From contig JAJYDK010000001.1 in the NCBI GenBank assembly GCA_021777555.1, forward strand, positions 124,001 through 188,000: 64,000 bases of DNA. Reading direction: 5' to 3'. This DNA is from Pseudomonadota bacterium (GTDB lineage Bacteria > Pseudomonadota > Gammaproteobacteria > Steroidobacterales > Steroidobacteraceae). The translations under genes and the position numbers were made by a program. The notes beneath the pieces are model-generated. The model did no database searches. It worked only from the letters and a program-made list of their open reading frames with translations, and was not told the DNA's origin. Below, piece by piece: positions 1 to 13,995 of the stretch (within the stretch, counting starts at the first letter, position 1; the number at the start of each line of letters is the position of its first letter).

Positions 1-191
1 CAGAGGCGCTCGGCGCCGCGCTCCTCGAGTGCCTTTCCGATGAGGCCTATCAGCGTGCGCTCGCGAGCGAATTCGAGACCGTGCACCGGCGGCTTCGCGT
101 GGGCGGCGCGGGTCGGGCGGCTGAGGCCATTCTCGAGTGCGTTCGGGGTATCGAGTCATCCGGCGGAGCCGTGCGTGAGAGCGAGTCCTGA
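1..191 (+). CDS. lpxB: Lipid-A-disaccharide synthase, C-terminal end (partial)
   Basis: Only the last 62 codons are in the window; the gene enters from the left edge and stops with TGA at 189-191. The visible end has the family tail pattern in which [12 protein letters not shown] follows a helix-rich stretch, as in the C-terminus of LpxB. LpxB joins UDP-2,3-diacylglucosamine and lipid X to make the lipid A disaccharide at the inner face of the inner membrane. The next gene, rnhB, overlaps its 3' end by 17 nt, and lpxB-rnhB-dnaE is the standard gammaproteobacterial order, which supports the call. Because only the tail is visible, the identification leans on context. Confidence 0.75.
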   Translation, partial: EALGAALLECLSDEAYQRALASEFETVHRRLRVGGAGRAAEAILECVRGIESSGGAVRESES

Positions 192-801
192 TCCAACCGG
201 CAGTCCTGCCTGCGAGACCCGCGCGTGGACCGCCGGGGTCGATGAGGCCGGGCGGGGACCGCTCGCGGGACCCGTGGTCGCGGCGGCGGTGATCCTCGAT
301 CCACGCCATCCCATCGAGGGCCTGGCGGACTCGAAGAAACTCTCCGAGCGGGCCCGGGAGCGCCTCGCGCCGCTCATCCGCGAGCGGGCGCTGGCATGGT
401 CGGTCGCCTTGGCCGAGCGCGAGGAGATCGACGCGCTCAACATCCTGCAGGCGACGCTGCTTGCCATGAGCCGCGCCGTGCTCTGCCTCGGCGTGCGGCC
501 GGCGCGTGTGCAGGTCGACGGCAATCGCGCGCCGCGCCTCGATGACCCGGACTGCTGCATCGAGACCATCGTGCGGGGCGATGCGACGGTGCCGGCGATC
601 AGCGCCGCATCGATTCTCGCGAAGGTGCATCGTGATGCGCTGATGAGGGCGCTCGATGCGAGCCACCCGGGATATGGATTCGCCGTGCACAAGGGGTATG
701 GCACCGCCGCGCACCTTGGGGCGCTGCGCCGCCTCGGCCCCTCGCCGCAGCACCGCCTGTCCTTTGCTCCGGTGAGAGCGGCGCTGGAGCGTGGTTCGTG
801 A
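175..801 (+). CDS. rnhB: Ribonuclease HII
   Basis: RNase HII removes ribonucleotides and RNA primers from RNA:DNA hybrids. The signature [13 protein letters not shown] is near the N-terminus. The four acidic catalytic residues expected for the family are at Asp23, Glu24, Asp115 (in QVDGNR) and Asp154 (in AKVHRD) when the GTG at 175 is used. That start has GGAG 6 nt upstream and gives 208 residues, close to the 198 of E. coli. A further-upstream ATG at 40 would add about 45 low-complexity residues encoded inside lpxB and is unlikely. The stop overlaps the dnaE start by 4 nt, implying translational coupling. Confidence 0.93.
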   Translation: MRASPDPTGSPACETRAWTAGVDEAGRGPLAGPVVAAAVILDPRHPIEGLADSKKLSERARERLAPLIRERALAWSVALAEREEIDALNILQATLLAMSRAVLCLGVRPARVQVDGNRAPRLDDPDCCIETIVRGDATVPAISAASILAKVHRDALMRALDASHPGYGFAVHKGYGTAAHLGALRRLGPSPQHRLSFAPVRAALERGS

Positions 802-3800
802 CCCAGTCATTGCATCATTTCGTCCATCTTCGCCTGCACACCGAGTACTCGCTGATCGACAGCGTGGTGCGCGTGCCCGAGCTCATCGAGGCGAGCGCCG
901 CGGCCGCCATGCCCGCTGTCGCGGTCACCGACCAGAGCAACCTCTTCGCGATGGTCAAGTTCTACCGGGCGGCGCTCGAGCGCGGGGTCAAGCCCTTGAT
1001 CGGGGTCGATCTGCACGTGCGCGAGAATGGCGAGCAGCAACAGCCGACCCGCATCGCCCTCATCTGCCAGTCCCAGACCGGCTATCGCAACGTGACACGG
1101 CTCCTCAGCCGCGCGTACCTCGAGGGCCAGCAGCGCGGCATGCCGACCGTCGATCGCACCTGGCTCACCGCGGAGAGCCTCGAGGGGCTCATCGCGCTCT
1201 CATGCGCCGCCGAGGGCGATGTCGGGCGCGCGCTTGCCAACGGCCGCGAAGAGGAAGCCGGGCGGGCGCTCGATCAGTGGCTCGACCTGTTTGCAGACCG
1301 CTACTACATCGAGCTGCAGCGCCTGGGGCGCCCCGAGGAGGAGGGCTACATCGCCGCCGCGGTGGGCCTCGCGGCGCGCCGTGGAGTGCCGGTCGTCGCC
1401 ACCAACGACGTGCGCTTCCTGAAGCCCTCGGATTTCGAGTCGCACGAGGCCCGGGTGTGCATCCACGATGGGGCGCTGCTGGCCGATGCGGCCCGAGTGC
1501 GCCGCTACACCGCGCAGCAGTACCTGCGCTCGCCCGAAGAGATGGCGCGCCTGTTCGCCGATATCCCGGAAGCGCTCGCGAACACCGTGGAAATCGCTCG
1601 CCGCTCGAGCCTGGTGCTGAACCTCGGGCAGCCGCGTCTGCCCCCCTATCCGGTTCCGGGCGAGATGAGCACGGAGGACTTCCTGCGCCGCGAGGCCGCC
1701 TGCGGCCTCGAGCGGCGCCTCGTGGAATTGGGCGTGGAGCCGGATGAGGCGGGCGCGGGGCGCCGCGGCGGCTACGAGAAGCGCCTGCGCGAGGAGCTCG
1801 AGGTCATCTGCCAGATGGGCTTCGCCGGCTACTTTCTCATCGTGGCCGACTTCATCCGCTGGGCGAAAGGCAACGGCGTGCCGGTGGGACCGGGCCGCGG
1901 CTCCGGCGCCGGCTCGCTCGTCGCCTACAGTCTCGGCATCACCGATCTCGATCCGCTGCGCTACGAGCTGCTGTTCGAGCGCTTCCTGAACCCCGAACGC
2001 GTGTCCATGCCGGACTTCGACGTGGATTTCTGCATGGAGGGGCGGGATCGCGTCATCGAGTATGTGGCCCAGCGCTACGGGCGCGAGCGGGTCTCGCAGA
2101 TCATCACCTACGGCACCATGGCGGCGAAGGCCGTCGTGCGCGACGTCGGCCGCGTGCTCGGCATGAGCTACGGGTATGTCGACAAGATCGCCAAGCTCAT
2201 TCCGTTCGAGCTCGGCATCACACTCGATGAGGCGCTCGAGAAGGAGCCGGAGCTCCAGAAGCTCTACGAGACCGAGGAGGAGATCCGCACGCTCATCGAC
2301 CTCGCCCGCTCCCTCGAGGGGCTGACGCGAAACGCCGGCATGCACGCCGGCGGGGTGGTGATCGCCCCTTCGGTGCTGACGGACTTCGCGCCGCTTTACT
2401 GCGATGAGTCCGGCGGCAGCCTCGTCACGCAGTTCGACAAGGACGACGTGGAGGCCGCGGGACTCGTGAAGTTCGACTTCCTGGGGCTGCGCACCCTCAC
2501 CATCATCGACTGGACGGTCAAGTCGATCAACACGCTCAGGGCGCGCTCGGGCGAAGCGCCGCTCGATATCGCGAGGATCCCGCTCGATGATGCGGCCACC
2601 TACGACCACGTGCTCAAGAAGGCGCAGACGGTCGCGGTGTTCCAGTTCGAGTCGAGCGGCATGCAGCGGCTGCTGAGGGACGCCAGGCCCGACCGCTTCG
2701 AGGACCTGATCGCGCTCATCGCGCTGTTCAGGCCGGGCCCGATGGAGCTGATCCCGGAGTACGTCGCCTGCAAGCACGGCAAGAAGCCCGAGTACCTGCA
2801 CCCGGACATGAAGGAGGTGCTCGCGGTCACCTACGGGGTGTTCGTGTACCAGGAGCAGGTGATGCAGATGGCGCAGCGCCTCGCCGGCTACACGCTCGGC
2901 GGCGCGGATCTGCTGCGCCGCGCCATGGGCAAGAAGAAGCCGGAGGAGATGGCGAAGCAGCGCAGCGTGTTCGTCGCCGGCGCCACGGCGCGCGCCATCG
3001 ATGAGCGCACCGCGAACGCGATCTTCGACCAGATGGAGAAGTTCGCCGGGTACGGTTTCAACAAGAGCCACGCCGCCGCCTACGCGCTGCTCTCGTATCA
3101 GACCGCCTATCTCAAGGCGCACTATCCGGCGGCGTTCATGGCGGCCATGCTGTCGGCGGATATGGATCACACCGATAAGGTCGTGACGCTGATCCACGAG
3201 TGCAACGCCATGAAGCTCGAGGTGCGCCTGCCCGACATCAACTCCTCCCGGTACGAGTTCGCCGTCGAGGGCGGGCGCGCCATCCGCTACGGCCTCGGGG
3301 CGGTGCGCGGCGTCGGGCGGGGCGCCGTGGAGGCGATCGTGGCCGAGCGCGAGGCGCGCGGACCCTTCGAGAGCCTCGAGGACCTCTGCCGCCGGCTCGA
3401 TCTGACGAAAATCAACCGCCGGGTGCTCGAGGCGCTGCTGCGCTCGGGCAGCCTCGATACGCTCAAGGCCAACCGCGCCACGCTCATGGATCGGTTGCCC
3501 GCGGCGATGCAGCTCGGCGAGCAGGGCTCGAGGGCGCTCGCGGCCGGCCAGGATGACCTGTTCGGGCTCGGGGCGGGACCGGCGGTGGCGCCCGTGGCGC
3601 TGCCGAGCGCGCCGGCGCTGCCCGAATGGTCCGAGGCCGAGCGGCTCGCCGGGGAGCGCGACACGCTCGGGCTCTACCTCACCGGGCATCCGATCGAGCG
3701 CTTCGAGTCGGGACTCGAGCGCGTGGTGTCGCATCGTATCGGCGATCTGGTCAACGACCGGCCGATGTCGGGCGCCGAGCCGCGCTTCGGCGGCGGCAAG

Positions 3801-4328
3801 CAGGTGACCGTGGCGGGCCTCATCGATGAGGTGCGCAAACGCGGACCGCGCGTCATCCTGACACTCGATGACGGCTCCGGCAGGCTCGAGGCGAGCCTGT
3901 TCGAGGAGGCGTATCAGCCGCTGCGCGATCTCGCCGTCAAGGATGCGTTGGTTCTTGCCGAGGGCCTGTTGCGCTTCGATGATTTCTCGGACGCGTGGCG
4001 GCTCAACGTGCGCCGTCTCACCGATCTCGCCAAGGTGCGCGAGCGCCAGGCCCGGCGCATCGTGCTCAGCTGGCCGCCGGGCGCCGACAACGCCTCGCTC
4101 CAGCGGCGGCTCGAGGAGCTGCTCGCGGGCTTCCGGCCCGGACCCTGCGCGGTCACGGTGCAGTACACGGGCGGCGGCGCCCGGGGCGTGCTGACACTCG
4201 GACCGGCGTGGTCCGTGAAGCCCGCCGGAGAGCTCATCGAGGGACTCGAGCGGCTCCTCGGGGGAGGGGCGGTGGAGGTGCTCTATGCCGCGCCCGCCGC
4301 AGGCGGCCCGCTGTCCGCGGACGGCTGA
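798..4328 (+). CDS. dnaE: DNA polymerase III alpha subunit
   Basis: Catalytic 5'-3' polymerase of the replicative holoenzyme, 1176 residues (E. coli 1160). It starts at GTG 798, overlapping the rnhB stop. Order of domains: N-terminal PHP domain ([13 protein letters not shown] near residue 10), C-family polymerase core with the catalytic triad at Asp406 and Asp408 (PDFDVDF) and Asp560 (KFDFLGL), a helix-hairpin-helix region, and a C-terminal OB fold ([14 protein letters not shown], about residue 1000). It is the main DnaE1 type, not the DnaE2/ImuC mutagenesis type, judged by its position in the lpxB-rnhB-dnaE-accA cluster. No truncation or frameshift is visible. Confidence 0.97.
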   Translation: MTQSLHHFVHLRLHTEYSLIDSVVRVPELIEASAAAAMPAVAVTDQSNLFAMVKFYRAALERGVKPLIGVDLHVRENGEQQQPTRIALICQSQTGYRNVTRLLSRAYLEGQQRGMPTVDRTWLTAESLEGLIALSCAAEGDVGRALANGREEEAGRALDQWLDLFADRYYIELQRLGRPEEEGYIAAAVGLAARRGVPVVATNDVRFLKPSDFESHEARVCIHDGALLADAARVRRYTAQQYLRSPEEMARLFADIPEALANTVEIARRSSLVLNLGQPRLPPYPVPGEMSTEDFLRREAACGLERRLVELGVEPDEAGAGRRGGYEKRLREELEVICQMGFAGYFLIVADFIRWAKGNGVPVGPGRGSGAGSLVAYSLGITDLDPLRYELLFERFLNPERVSMPDFDVDFCMEGRDRVIEYVAQRYGRERVSQIITYGTMAAKAVVRDVGRVLGMSYGYVDKIAKLIPFELGITLDEALEKEPELQKLYETEEEIRTLIDLARSLEGLTRNAGMHAGGVVIAPSVLTDFAPLYCDESGGSLVTQFDKDDVEAAGLVKFDFLGLRTLTIIDWTVKSINTLRARSGEAPLDIARIPLDDAATYDHVLKKAQTVAVFQFESSGMQRLLRDARPDRFEDLIALIALFRPGPMELIPEYVACKHGKKPEYLHPDMKEVLAVTYGVFVYQEQVMQMAQRLAGYTLGGADLLRRAMGKKKPEEMAKQRSVFVAGATARAIDERTANAIFDQMEKFAGYGFNKSHAAAYALLSYQTAYLKAHYPAAFMAAMLSADMDHTDKVVTLIHECNAMKLEVRLPDINSSRYEFAVEGGRAIRYGLGAVRGVGRGAVEAIVAEREARGPFESLEDLCRRLDLTKINRRVLEALLRSGSLDTLKANRATLMDRLPAAMQLGEQGSRALAAGQDDLFGLGAGPAVAPVALPSAPALPEWSEAERLAGERDTLGLYLTGHPIERFESGLERVVSHRIGDLVNDRPMSGAEPRFGGGKQVTVAGLIDEVRKRGPRVILTLDDGSGRLEASLFEEAYQPLRDLAVKDALVLAEGLLRFDDFSDAWRLNVRRLTDLAKVRERQARRIVLSWPPGADNASLQRRLEELLAGFRPGPCAVTVQYTGGGARGVLTLGPAWSVKPAGELIEGLERLLGGGAVEVLYAAPAAGGPLSADG

Positions 4329-4407
4329 GGTGAGCCCCCCCTGGCTTGCACCCGGGGCGGTCCGCCCGTACCCTCGCGCCCAGATTGCAACAACTCCGGT
4401 AAATCGC

Positions 4408-5373
4408 ATGGCCGTCGCCTTTCTCGATTTCGAACAGCCCATCGCCGAGCTCGAAGCCAAGATCGAGGAGCTTCAGCACGTCACCTGCGACCCCGAGGTC
4501 AACATCCAGGATGAGATCACCCGGCTTCAGGCGAAGAGCCGTCAGCTGACGACCAGCATCTTCTCGAATCTCACGCCCTGGCAGATCACGCAGCTCGCCC
4601 GCCATCCGCACCGTCCCTACACCCTGGATTACCTCACCGCCATATGCGGCGAGTTTCACGAGCTGCACGGAGACCGGATGTACTCCGATGACCCGGCGAT
4701 CGTCGGAGGCCCGGCCCGCATCGAGGGCCGCCCGGTGATGGTCATCGGTCACCAGAAGGGCCGCGATACGAAGGAGCGCATGCGCCGCAACTACGGCATG
4801 CCAAAACCCGAGGGGTATCGCAAGGCGCTTCGCCTGATGCACATGGCCGAGCGCTTCTCACTGCCCCTGATCACCTTGATCGACACTCAGGGGGCGTATC
4901 CGGGGGTCGGGGCGGAGGAGCGCGGACAGAGCGAGGCGATCGCGCGCAATCTCCTCGAGATGTCGACTCTCAAGGTGCCCGTGGTGACGGTCGTCACGGG
5001 CGAAGGCGGCTCGGGAGGGGCGCTCGCCATCGGCGTGTGCGACCGGCTGCTCATGCTGCAGTACAGCACCTACTCGGTGATCTCGCCCGAGGGGTGCGCC
5101 TCGATCCTCTGGAAGAGCCAGGACAAGCGCGAGGCGGCCGCCGAGGCGCTCAACATGACGGCCGACCGGCTCTTGAAGCTCGGACTCGTCGATGAGGTGA
5201 TCGAGGAGCCGCTCGGGGGCGCGCATCGCGATCCGGCGGCCACGGCCGCGAGCCTCAAGGCCGGGATTCTCAAACATCTCGATGCGCTCGAGGCGATGCC
5301 GCGCGCGACGCTGCTCGCCGAGCGCTCGCACCGGATCGCCTCCTTCGGGGTCTTCAGCGAGAGCGACTCGTGA
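4408..5373 (+). CDS. accA: Acetyl-CoA carboxylase carboxyltransferase subunit alpha
   Basis: AccA pairs with AccD to transfer carboxyl from carboxybiotin to acetyl-CoA, giving malonyl-CoA for fatty acid synthesis. The ATG at 4408 starts [22 protein letters not shown], the conserved AccA N-terminus, and gives 321 residues (E. coli 319). The crotonase-like core shows [13 protein letters not shown], forming the glycine-rich oxyanion region. An in-frame upstream start at 4285 lies within dnaE and adds non-conserved sequence, so it is rejected. The 79-nt gap after dnaE could carry a promoter but none is clear. The stop overlaps tilS. Confidence 0.96.
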   Translation: MAVAFLDFEQPIAELEAKIEELQHVTCDPEVNIQDEITRLQAKSRQLTTSIFSNLTPWQITQLARHPHRPYTLDYLTAICGEFHELHGDRMYSDDPAIVGGPARIEGRPVMVIGHQKGRDTKERMRRNYGMPKPEGYRKALRLMHMAERFSLPLITLIDTQGAYPGVGAEERGQSEAIARNLLEMSTLKVPVVTVVTGEGGSGGALAIGVCDRLLMLQYSTYSVISPEGCASILWKSQDKREAAAEALNMTADRLLKLGLVDEVIEEPLGGAHRDPAATAASLKAGILKHLDALEAMPRATLLAERSHRIASFGVFSESDS

Positions 5374-6794
5374 ATGAGGCGCCGGGAGCCGATCCTGACG
5401 GCGCCCACGCCCACTCCCGGGGCCGCCGGCGGGGGAGCAAGGCCTTGGCCGCAGGCCTCAGCTCGCGTCTCGCGCAGCTCCTGCCGCACTGGCCCGATGT
5501 CTCCCTCTGCATCGCCTGGAGCGGTGGGGTCGATTCCACGGCGCTCCTCGCGGCGCTCGCCGCGCAGCGCCCGCAGGGGTTTCAACTGCGCGCGGCGCAT
5601 GTCGATCACGGCCTGAATCCCGACTCGCGCCGCTGGAGCGCTCATTGCCGCCGCCTCGCGCGCGAGCTCGGCGTGCCGCTGAGAGTTCTGCGCGTGACGG
5701 TGCGGCGCGCTCGGGGCGAGTCCCTCGAGGAGGCCGCGCGCATCGCGCGGTACCGGTGCCTCGCCGAGCAGCTCGCCGAGGGCGAGGCGCTGCTGACGGC
5801 TCACAACCAGGACGATCAGCTCGAGACCGTGCTGCTGCAATTGTTCCGCGGCTGTGGGCTCGCGGGACTGGCCGCGATGCCGCCGGTGGCTCCGCTCGGG
5901 CGGGGGCTGCTGGTGCGCCCGCTCCTCGAGCGGACCCGTGCCGACCTCGAGACCTGGGTGCGCGGTCAGGGCCTCCCGTGGGTCGATGACGACACGAATG
6001 CCGATGAGCGGTTCGACCGCAATTTCCTGCGCAAGCGGGTCTTGCCGGCGGTGCGCGAGCGCTGGGGCGGGGTGGCTTCGGCGGTGGCGCGGTCGGCGCG
6101 TCACGCCGCCGAGGCGCAGCAGCTGCTCGAGGCGCTGGCGCGCGCCGATGTCGACCGCGCTTGCGATGGCGCGGCGCTCTCGGTGAAGGCGCTGCGGGCA
6201 TTGTCGGGGCCGCGGCGGCGCAACGCATTGCGATTCTGGATCGCCGGCCGGGGTTGGACGCTGCCCGATGCCCGCCGACTGGAGGAAATCGCGGGCGCGG
6301 TGCTCGAGGCCCGCCCCGATGCGCATCCGCAGGTGACCTGGGGGAGCGCGCGCCTCGAGCGGCATGCCGACCGGCTGACGGTGAGCGCGGCCGCCGGGCA
6401 GTCAGAGGCGCCCGAACCGCCGCCGGAGCTGACCTGGGATGTGCGCGGCGGCGCGCGCTGCGACCTGCCGGGCGGCCGTGGCGTCCTGGCGCTCGAGCCC
6501 GACCCGCACGGCCCCGTGGATCTCGATGCACTGCAAGGGCCGCTCAGCGTGCGCTGGCGGCGCGGAGGAGAGCGGTTGCGCGTGCGCCGCGGCGGCGCGC
6601 GCCGCGCGCTGAAGAGCCTGCTGCAGGAAGGGCGGGTGCCCCTTGCGGAGCGCTCACGGCTGCCGCTCATCTTTCGCGGCGCGACGCTGCTCGCCGCGGG
6701 CGATCTGTGGCTCGATGAGTCCGTGCGCGCCGGATCCGGGACACGCCGGCGCGGCCGGCTCATCTGGATGCGCCACGCTCCCGCGCCAGGTTGA
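5370..6794 (+). CDS. tilS: tRNA(Ile)-lysidine synthase
   Basis: TilS ligates lysine to C34 of the CAU-anticodon tRNA-Ile using ATP, changing decoding from AUG to AUA. The PP-loop motif SGGVDS is at residues 51-56, followed by [10 protein letters not shown] and [17 protein letters not shown], both typical of the N-terminal ATP-pyrophosphatase domain. The C-terminal substrate-binding domain follows from about residue 350. It starts at GTG 5370, overlapping the accA stop by 4 nt. At 474 residues it is somewhat longer than E. coli TilS (432), with an Arg/Gly-rich N-terminal leader of about 30 residues that may be dispensable or mis-started. Confidence 0.93.
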   Translation: MNEAPGADPDGAHAHSRGRRRGSKALAAGLSSRLAQLLPHWPDVSLCIAWSGGVDSTALLAALAAQRPQGFQLRAAHVDHGLNPDSRRWSAHCRRLARELGVPLRVLRVTVRRARGESLEEAARIARYRCLAEQLAEGEALLTAHNQDDQLETVLLQLFRGCGLAGLAAMPPVAPLGRGLLVRPLLERTRADLETWVRGQGLPWVDDDTNADERFDRNFLRKRVLPAVRERWGGVASAVARSARHAAEAQQLLEALARADVDRACDGAALSVKALRALSGPRRRNALRFWIAGRGWTLPDARRLEEIAGAVLEARPDAHPQVTWGSARLERHADRLTVSAAAGQSEAPEPPPELTWDVRGGARCDLPGGRGVLALEPDPHGPVDLDALQGPLSVRWRRGGERLRVRRGGARRALKSLLQEGRVPLAERSRLPLIFRGATLLAAGDLWLDESVRAGSGTRRRGRLIWMRHAPAPG

Positions 6795-8615
<1,821 letters not shown>

Positions 8616-8622
8616 TGCGCCG

Positions 8623-9456
8623 ATGAGACTCGCGGGCCATGACATCGGCATCGGGCGGCCGCTCTTTCTCATCGCCGGACCGTGCGTCATCGAGAGCGCC
8701 GATCTCACCCAGGAGATCGCCGGGCGGCTGAAGGAGATCACCGGGGCGCTCGCCATGCCCTTCGTGTTCAAGGCCTCCTTCGACAAGGCGAACCGCTCTT
8801 CGCGCTCGAGCTTTCGCGGTCCGGGGCTCGATCAGGGGCTGAAGGTCCTCGAGGGCGTGCGGCGCGGCATCGGTGTGCCGGTGCTGACCGATGTGCACGA
8901 GGACACGCCGCTCGATGAGGTGGCCGCCGTCGTCGATGTGCTGCAGACCCCGGCCTTTCTCTGCCGGCAGACCAATTTCATCCTGAGCGTCGCCTCGCGC
9001 GGCAAGCCCGTCAACATCAAGAAGGGTCAGTTCCTCTCCCCGTGGGAGATGCGCAACGTCGTCGAGAAGGCCCGCTCCACCGGCAACGAGCAGATCCTCG
9101 TGTGCGAGCGCGGCTTCACCTTCGGCTACAACAACCTCGTCTCCGACATGCGCTCGCTCGCGATCATGCGCGATACCGGCTGCCCGGTCGTTTTCGACGC
9201 CACGCACTCGGTGCAGCTGCCGGGCGGGCGCGGCTCGAGCTCGGGCGGCGAGCGTGAATTCGTGCCCGTGCTCGCGCGCGCCGCGGTCGCCGCCGGGGTC
9301 GCCGGGCTGTTCATGGAGACGCATCCGGATCCCGCGCGGGCGCTCTCGGACGGGCCGAACGCCTGGCCGCTCGATCGCATGGAGCCGTTGCTCTCGACCC
9401 TGAAATCCCTGGATTCCGTCCTCAAGGCGCGCCCCCTCGAGGAGACTTTGCTGTGA
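8623..9456 (+). CDS. kdsA: 3-deoxy-8-phosphooctulonate synthase
   Basis: Condenses phosphoenolpyruvate with arabinose 5-phosphate to KDO 8-phosphate, the first committed step of the LPS inner-core sugar. The sequence has [11 protein letters not shown] at the N-terminus, [11 protein letters not shown], and the LPGG motif of the PEP-binding barrel. Its 277 residues compare with 284 in E. coli. It lies 7 nt after pyrG and upstream of eno, as in Pseudomonas; kdsB, which activates KDO, is at 59943 in this same window. The ATG at 8623 is the natural start. Confidence 0.96.
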   Translation: MRLAGHDIGIGRPLFLIAGPCVIESADLTQEIAGRLKEITGALAMPFVFKASFDKANRSSRSSFRGPGLDQGLKVLEGVRRGIGVPVLTDVHEDTPLDEVAAVVDVLQTPAFLCRQTNFILSVASRGKPVNIKKGQFLSPWEMRNVVEKARSTGNEQILVCERGFTFGYNNLVSDMRSLAIMRDTGCPVVFDATHSVQLPGGRGSSSGGEREFVPVLARAAVAAGVAGLFMETHPDPARALSDGPNAWPLDRMEPLLSTLKSLDSVLKARPLEETLL

Positions 9457-10839
<1,383 letters not shown>

Positions 10840-10865
10840 TCGGGCGCCGCACGCATGACGAGCGC

Positions 10866-11177
10866 ATGAAAACAGCTCCGAAGCTGCTCGCGGCGGTGCT
10901 GCTGATCGTGCTGGTGCTGCTGCAGTACCGGATCTGGGTGTCCCACCAGGGCGTTCGCAGCGTCGATCGTCTGGAGCGCGCGGTGAGCGCCCAGCAGAAG
11001 CTCAACGCGCGGCTCACGGCGCGCAACGGGCGCCTCGCGGCGCAGGTCGCGGACCTCAAGACCGGGACCGCCGCCGTCGAGGAGCTGGCGCGCAGCCAGC
11101 TCGGTATGATCGGACCCGATGAGACCTTCTACCAGGTCATCGAGCCGGCGCCGAGGGCCGCGCCGCCGACCCACTAG
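10866..11177 (+). CDS. ftsB: Cell division protein FtsB
   Basis: FtsB links FtsQ and FtsL in the divisome. The ATG at 10866 gives 103 residues, the same length as E. coli FtsB. It has a short cytoplasmic N-terminus, one membrane segment (about residues 6-22, LLAAVLLIVLVLLQYRI) and a periplasmic coiled coil rich in Leu/Ala/Arg (residues 30-65), then a short tail. Position between eno and ispD is the standard one. An ATG in the same frame at 10836 overlaps the eno stop but adds a charged decapeptide without support. Confidence 0.93.
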   Translation: MKTAPKLLAAVLLIVLVLLQYRIWVSHQGVRSVDRLERAVSAQQKLNARLTARNGRLAAQVADLKTGTAAVEELARSQLGMIGPDETFYQVIEPAPRAAPPTH

Positions 11178-11195
11178 GCTCGGAGAGTGACGGCC

Positions 11196-11885
11196 ATGCA
11201 GTACTGGCTCGTGATGCCGGCGGCCGGCATCGGCCGCAGATTCGGCGGCGAGCGGCCCAAGCAATACGCCGAGCTTCGGGGGCGTACCGTCATCGAGTGG
11301 GCGCTCGCGCCCTTTCTTCGCGACCCGCGCTGTGCCGGCGCCGTAGTCGCGCTCGCCGCCGATGATCCGTATTGGAAGCACATCGATTGTCCCGCCGTCA
11401 TCCTCGCGCCGGGGGGCGCCGAGCGCAGCCATTCGGTGCGCAACGGTCTCGCCAGGCTCGCTGGCCGCGCGGCGCCGCGCGACTGGGTGTTGGTGCACGA
11501 TGCCGCGAGACCCTGCCTGCCGGGTGAGGATCTCGATCGCCTTCTTGCGCGGGTGCAGGCCCATCCGGTCGGAGGACTGCTCGCGGCGCCGGCGGCCGAT
11601 ACCCTCAAGCGCGCCGATGGCGCCGGCGAGGTCATCGAGACCGTGGACCGGGCGGGTCTGTGGCGCGCGCTCACCCCGCAGATGTTCCGCTACGCCGAGT
11701 TGTGCGAGGCGCTCGATCGGGCGCACGCCGCCGCCCGGGTGCCGACCGATGAGTCGCAGGCGATCGAGTGGCTCGGTCTGCGGCCGGCCCTCGTCGAGGG
11801 ATCGGCCGCCAACCTCAAGATCACGAGCAGCGCGGACCTCGCGCTCGCGACCGCGCTGCTCGAACCCACCGGGGAGTCCGCCTGA
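11196..11885 (+). CDS. ispD: 2-C-methyl-D-erythritol 4-phosphate cytidylyltransferase
   Basis: Third step of the MEP isoprenoid pathway: CTP plus MEP gives CDP-ME. The nucleotidyltransferase motif [17 protein letters not shown] is at the N-terminus, followed by [10 protein letters not shown] and a C-terminal [11 protein letters not shown]. Two starts are possible: GTG 11187 and ATG 11196; GGAG at 11182-11185 is too close to the GTG but 10 nt from the ATG, so the ATG is preferred, giving 229 residues. The TGA stop overlaps the ispF start (TGATG). Confidence 0.95.
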   Translation: MQYWLVMPAAGIGRRFGGERPKQYAELRGRTVIEWALAPFLRDPRCAGAVVALAADDPYWKHIDCPAVILAPGGAERSHSVRNGLARLAGRAAPRDWVLVHDAARPCLPGEDLDRLLARVQAHPVGGLLAAPAADTLKRADGAGEVIETVDRAGLWRALTPQMFRYAELCEALDRAHAAARVPTDESQAIEWLGLRPALVEGSAANLKITSSADLALATALLEPTGESA

Positions 11886-12364
11886 TGAGAATCGGATCGG
11901 GAGTCGATGTCCACGCCTTCGGGCCCGGAGACCATGTGATGTTGGGCGGAGTGCGCGTGCCGCATTCCCACGGCGTCGTGGCGCACTCCGATGGTGATGT
12001 GGTGTTGCACGCGCTGACCGACGCGCTGCTCGGCGCGGCCGGGCTCGGGGACATCGGCCAGCACTTCAGGGACACCGATCCGCGCTGGAAGGGCGCGGAC
12101 AGCCAGCACTTCGTGCGGGCCACCCTGGACATGCTGCGTGCGCGCCGGCTGCGGGTCGGCAATGCGGATGTGACGGTGCTTGCCGAGACTCCGAAGCTCG
12201 CCCCGGTGCGCGAGGCGATCTGCCGCCGGCTCGAGGCGCTGCTCGAGGTGGCCCCCGGCGCGGTCAATGTCAAGGCCACCACGACCGAGAAGCTCGGGTT
12301 CCTCGGACGAGGCGAGGGCATCGCGGCACAGGCGGTGGTGCTGTTGCTGGCAGACGCCGATTGA
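11885..12364 (+). CDS. ispF: 2-C-methyl-D-erythritol 2,4-cyclodiphosphate synthase
   Basis: Fifth MEP pathway step, cyclising CDP-ME 2-phosphate. Starting at ATG 11885, within the ispD stop, the protein is 159 residues, identical in length to E. coli IspF. It opens [11 protein letters not shown], where Asp8 and His10 are expected zinc ligands, and has [18 protein letters not shown] and the C-terminal [19 protein letters not shown]. ispD and ispF are separate genes here, not fused. Confidence 0.97.
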   Translation: MRIGSGVDVHAFGPGDHVMLGGVRVPHSHGVVAHSDGDVVLHALTDALLGAAGLGDIGQHFRDTDPRWKGADSQHFVRATLDMLRARRLRVGNADVTVLAETPKLAPVREAICRRLEALLEVAPGAVNVKATTTEKLGFLGRGEGIAAQAVVLLLADAD

Positions 12365-12370
12365 TCGCTC

Positions 12371-13411
12371 ATGAGTGCTGATGCGGCGCTCGAGCCGCCG
12401 CGCGCCCTCGGGCCGCGGTTGTGCGCCGCGCGGCTGCGGAGCGAGCCGGAGGACTTCCTCGTGGAAGAGCAGCTCGGCTTCTCGCCCTCGGGTGCGGGCC
12501 AGCATGTGCTGCTCAAGGTGCGCAAGCGAAACGCCAACACCCAGTGGGTGGCGCGCGAGCTCGCGCGCCACGGCGGCTGCCGGCCGCACGATGTCGGCTA
12601 CGCGGGGCTGAAGGATCGCCGCGCGGTCGCGGTGCAGTGGTTTTCGGTTCCGCAATCGCCGCGCGGCCCGGCGGACTGGCTCGATGCGCGGGGCGCCGAT
12701 TACGAGGTCATCGAGGCGCACGCCCACGCGCGCAAGCTTCCCCGCGGAGCGCTCGCCGGCAACCGCTTCACCATCCGGGCCCGCGGGGTGAGCGCCTCGG
12801 ATGCGCAGCTCGAGGAGCGGCTCGCCTCGATCGGCGCGCGCGGCGTGCCGAATTATTTCGGACCGCAGCGCTTTGGCCGCGGGGGCGGCAATCTCGAGCG
12901 CGCCGCCGCGGGCCTGCGCGACCTGAAGCCGCCCGAGCGGGGCTTCGTGCTCTCGGCGGCCCGCAGCCTGGTGTTCAACGCCGTGCTCGCCGCGAGGGTC
13001 GAGGATGGCGCCTGGGAGCGCCTCATGGCCGGTGATCTCGCCATGCTCGATGGCCGTGGCGGTCACTTTCCGGTCGAGGACCCCGATGAGACCCTGCTCG
13101 AGCGCTGCGCGCGTCTCGAGCTCCATCCCTCCGGCCCCCTGTGGGGGCGCGGTGCGCCGCCCTCGGGGGGGAAGGTGCTCGAGCTCGAGGCGCGCATCGC
13201 AGCCGAGCACCCGGCGGCGTGTGCGCTCGTCACCGAGGCGGGCATGGACCAGGAGCGGCGCAGCCTGCGCCTCGCGGTGCGCGAGCTGCGCTGGCAGAGG
13301 GAAGGGCCGCAGGAGCTCGTGCTGAGCTTCTGTCTCGCGCGGGGCGCGTACGCCACGGTGGTGCTGGGGGAGCTCTTTGATCTCGGCGACTACGAGGACA
13401 GCAGTACATAG
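12371..13411 (+). CDS. truD: tRNA pseudouridine(13) synthase
   Basis: Isomerises U13 of tRNA-Glu. TruD signatures are visible: RSEPEDFLVEE near the N-terminus, KRNANTQWVARELAR, and GYAGLKDRRAVAVQWFS with predicted catalytic Asp82, then FGPQRFGRGGGNL. 346 residues (E. coli 349). It begins 6 nt after ispF, the usual gammaproteobacterial neighbour. Its last 22 nt overlap the 3' end of the convergent smrA-like gene. Confidence 0.96.
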   Translation: MSADAALEPPRALGPRLCAARLRSEPEDFLVEEQLGFSPSGAGQHVLLKVRKRNANTQWVARELARHGGCRPHDVGYAGLKDRRAVAVQWFSVPQSPRGPADWLDARGADYEVIEAHAHARKLPRGALAGNRFTIRARGVSASDAQLEERLASIGARGVPNYFGPQRFGRGGGNLERAAAGLRDLKPPERGFVLSAARSLVFNAVLAARVEDGAWERLMAGDLAMLDGRGGHFPVEDPDETLLERCARLELHPSGPLWGRGAPPSGGKVLELEARIAAEHPAACALVTEAGMDQERRSLRLAVRELRWQREGPQELVLSFCLARGAYATVVLGELFDLGDYEDSST

Positions 13412-13914
13412 ACCGCCCCCGTGCCGCCATCCACCGGGCGCGCCGAGACGTATGCCACCACCGGATCGAGCTTGCGCAGGACCGAGCCCACCAGGCCCTT
13501 GAGCACCGGGCCTCGTGTGCCCGAGCGCAGGCCCTTGCCGTGAACGATGCGCACGCACCGCCAGTGGCTCAAGAGGGCGTGCGCGAGGAATTCCCGCAGC
13601 GCCTGGCGGGCCTCGATGACCGACAGGCCGTGCAGATCGATTTCCCCCTGGACGCGGTAGCCGCCCCGGCGCAGCTTGCGCAGGACCGCCTGCTGCAGGC
13701 CGTTGCGATGAAAAACGAGCTCCTCGCCGCCGGCGAGCGCCGGGTCGTCGGGCCACTCCCGCAGGCTCTCCTCGAGGACGGCCAGGCGGTCGGCCCGGGA
13801 GAAGCGGGCGGCGGGCCGGGGTTTGGGCCGCTCAGGCGGGCTGTGCGGGTCCTCGAGGGGCTTGACCCCCTGGACGGCGTCGCGGAACAGGCGGCTGTCG
13901 TTTTCCGGATTCAA
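13390..13914 (-). CDS. smrA: Smr-domain protein, SmrA/YdaL-like
   Basis: 174 residues. The N-terminal region resembles E. coli YdaL/SmrA (NPENDSRLFRDAVQGVKPL, then FHRNGLQQAVLRKLRRGGY). The C-terminal Smr domain has EIDLHGLSVIEAR and VRIVHGKGLRSG, the conserved DxH and HGxG patterns. Smr domains are nucleic-acid-binding nicking nucleases; the cellular role of SmrA is poorly defined. The start is TTG at 13914, with an excellent GGAGG 6 nt upstream on the minus strand (complement of 13921-13925). It converges on truD, overlapping by 22 nt, and diverges from surE. The symbol is by resemblance only. Confidence 0.8.
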   Translation of the reverse strand: MNPENDSRLFRDAVQGVKPLEDPHSPPERPKPRPAARFSRADRLAVLEESLREWPDDPALAGGEELVFHRNGLQQAVLRKLRRGGYRVQGEIDLHGLSVIEARQALREFLAHALLSHWRCVRIVHGKGLRSGTRGPVLKGLVGSVLRKLDPVVAYVSARPVDGGTGAVYVLLSS

Positions 13915-13940
13915 GCGCTACCTCCGCCGAATTTGCTTCC

Positions 13941-13948
13941 AGTATAGT
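13941..13948. promoter_or_regulatory. Shared -10-like element between smrA-like gene and surE
   Basis: The octamer AGTATAGT reads TATAGT on the plus strand (13943-13948, 48 nt before surE) and TATACT on the minus strand (27 nt before the smrA-like start). Both resemble the sigma-70 -10 box and it is the only AT-rich point in an 81-nt divergent spacer. I found no good -35 for either direction, so this is a tentative promoter. Confidence 0.35.
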
Positions 13949-13995
13949 CGCGGCCTTCCCGGGGTGCGTTCCTCGCCGGACTGATTTCGAACCTA

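Noticed and set aside
1200-4460. A 1086-codon open frame on the minus strand opposite dnaE
   Set aside because: High-GC coding DNA produces long open antisense frames. The translation is low-complexity (Arg, Ala, His, Glu), has no family motifs, and dnaE on the other strand is unmistakable.
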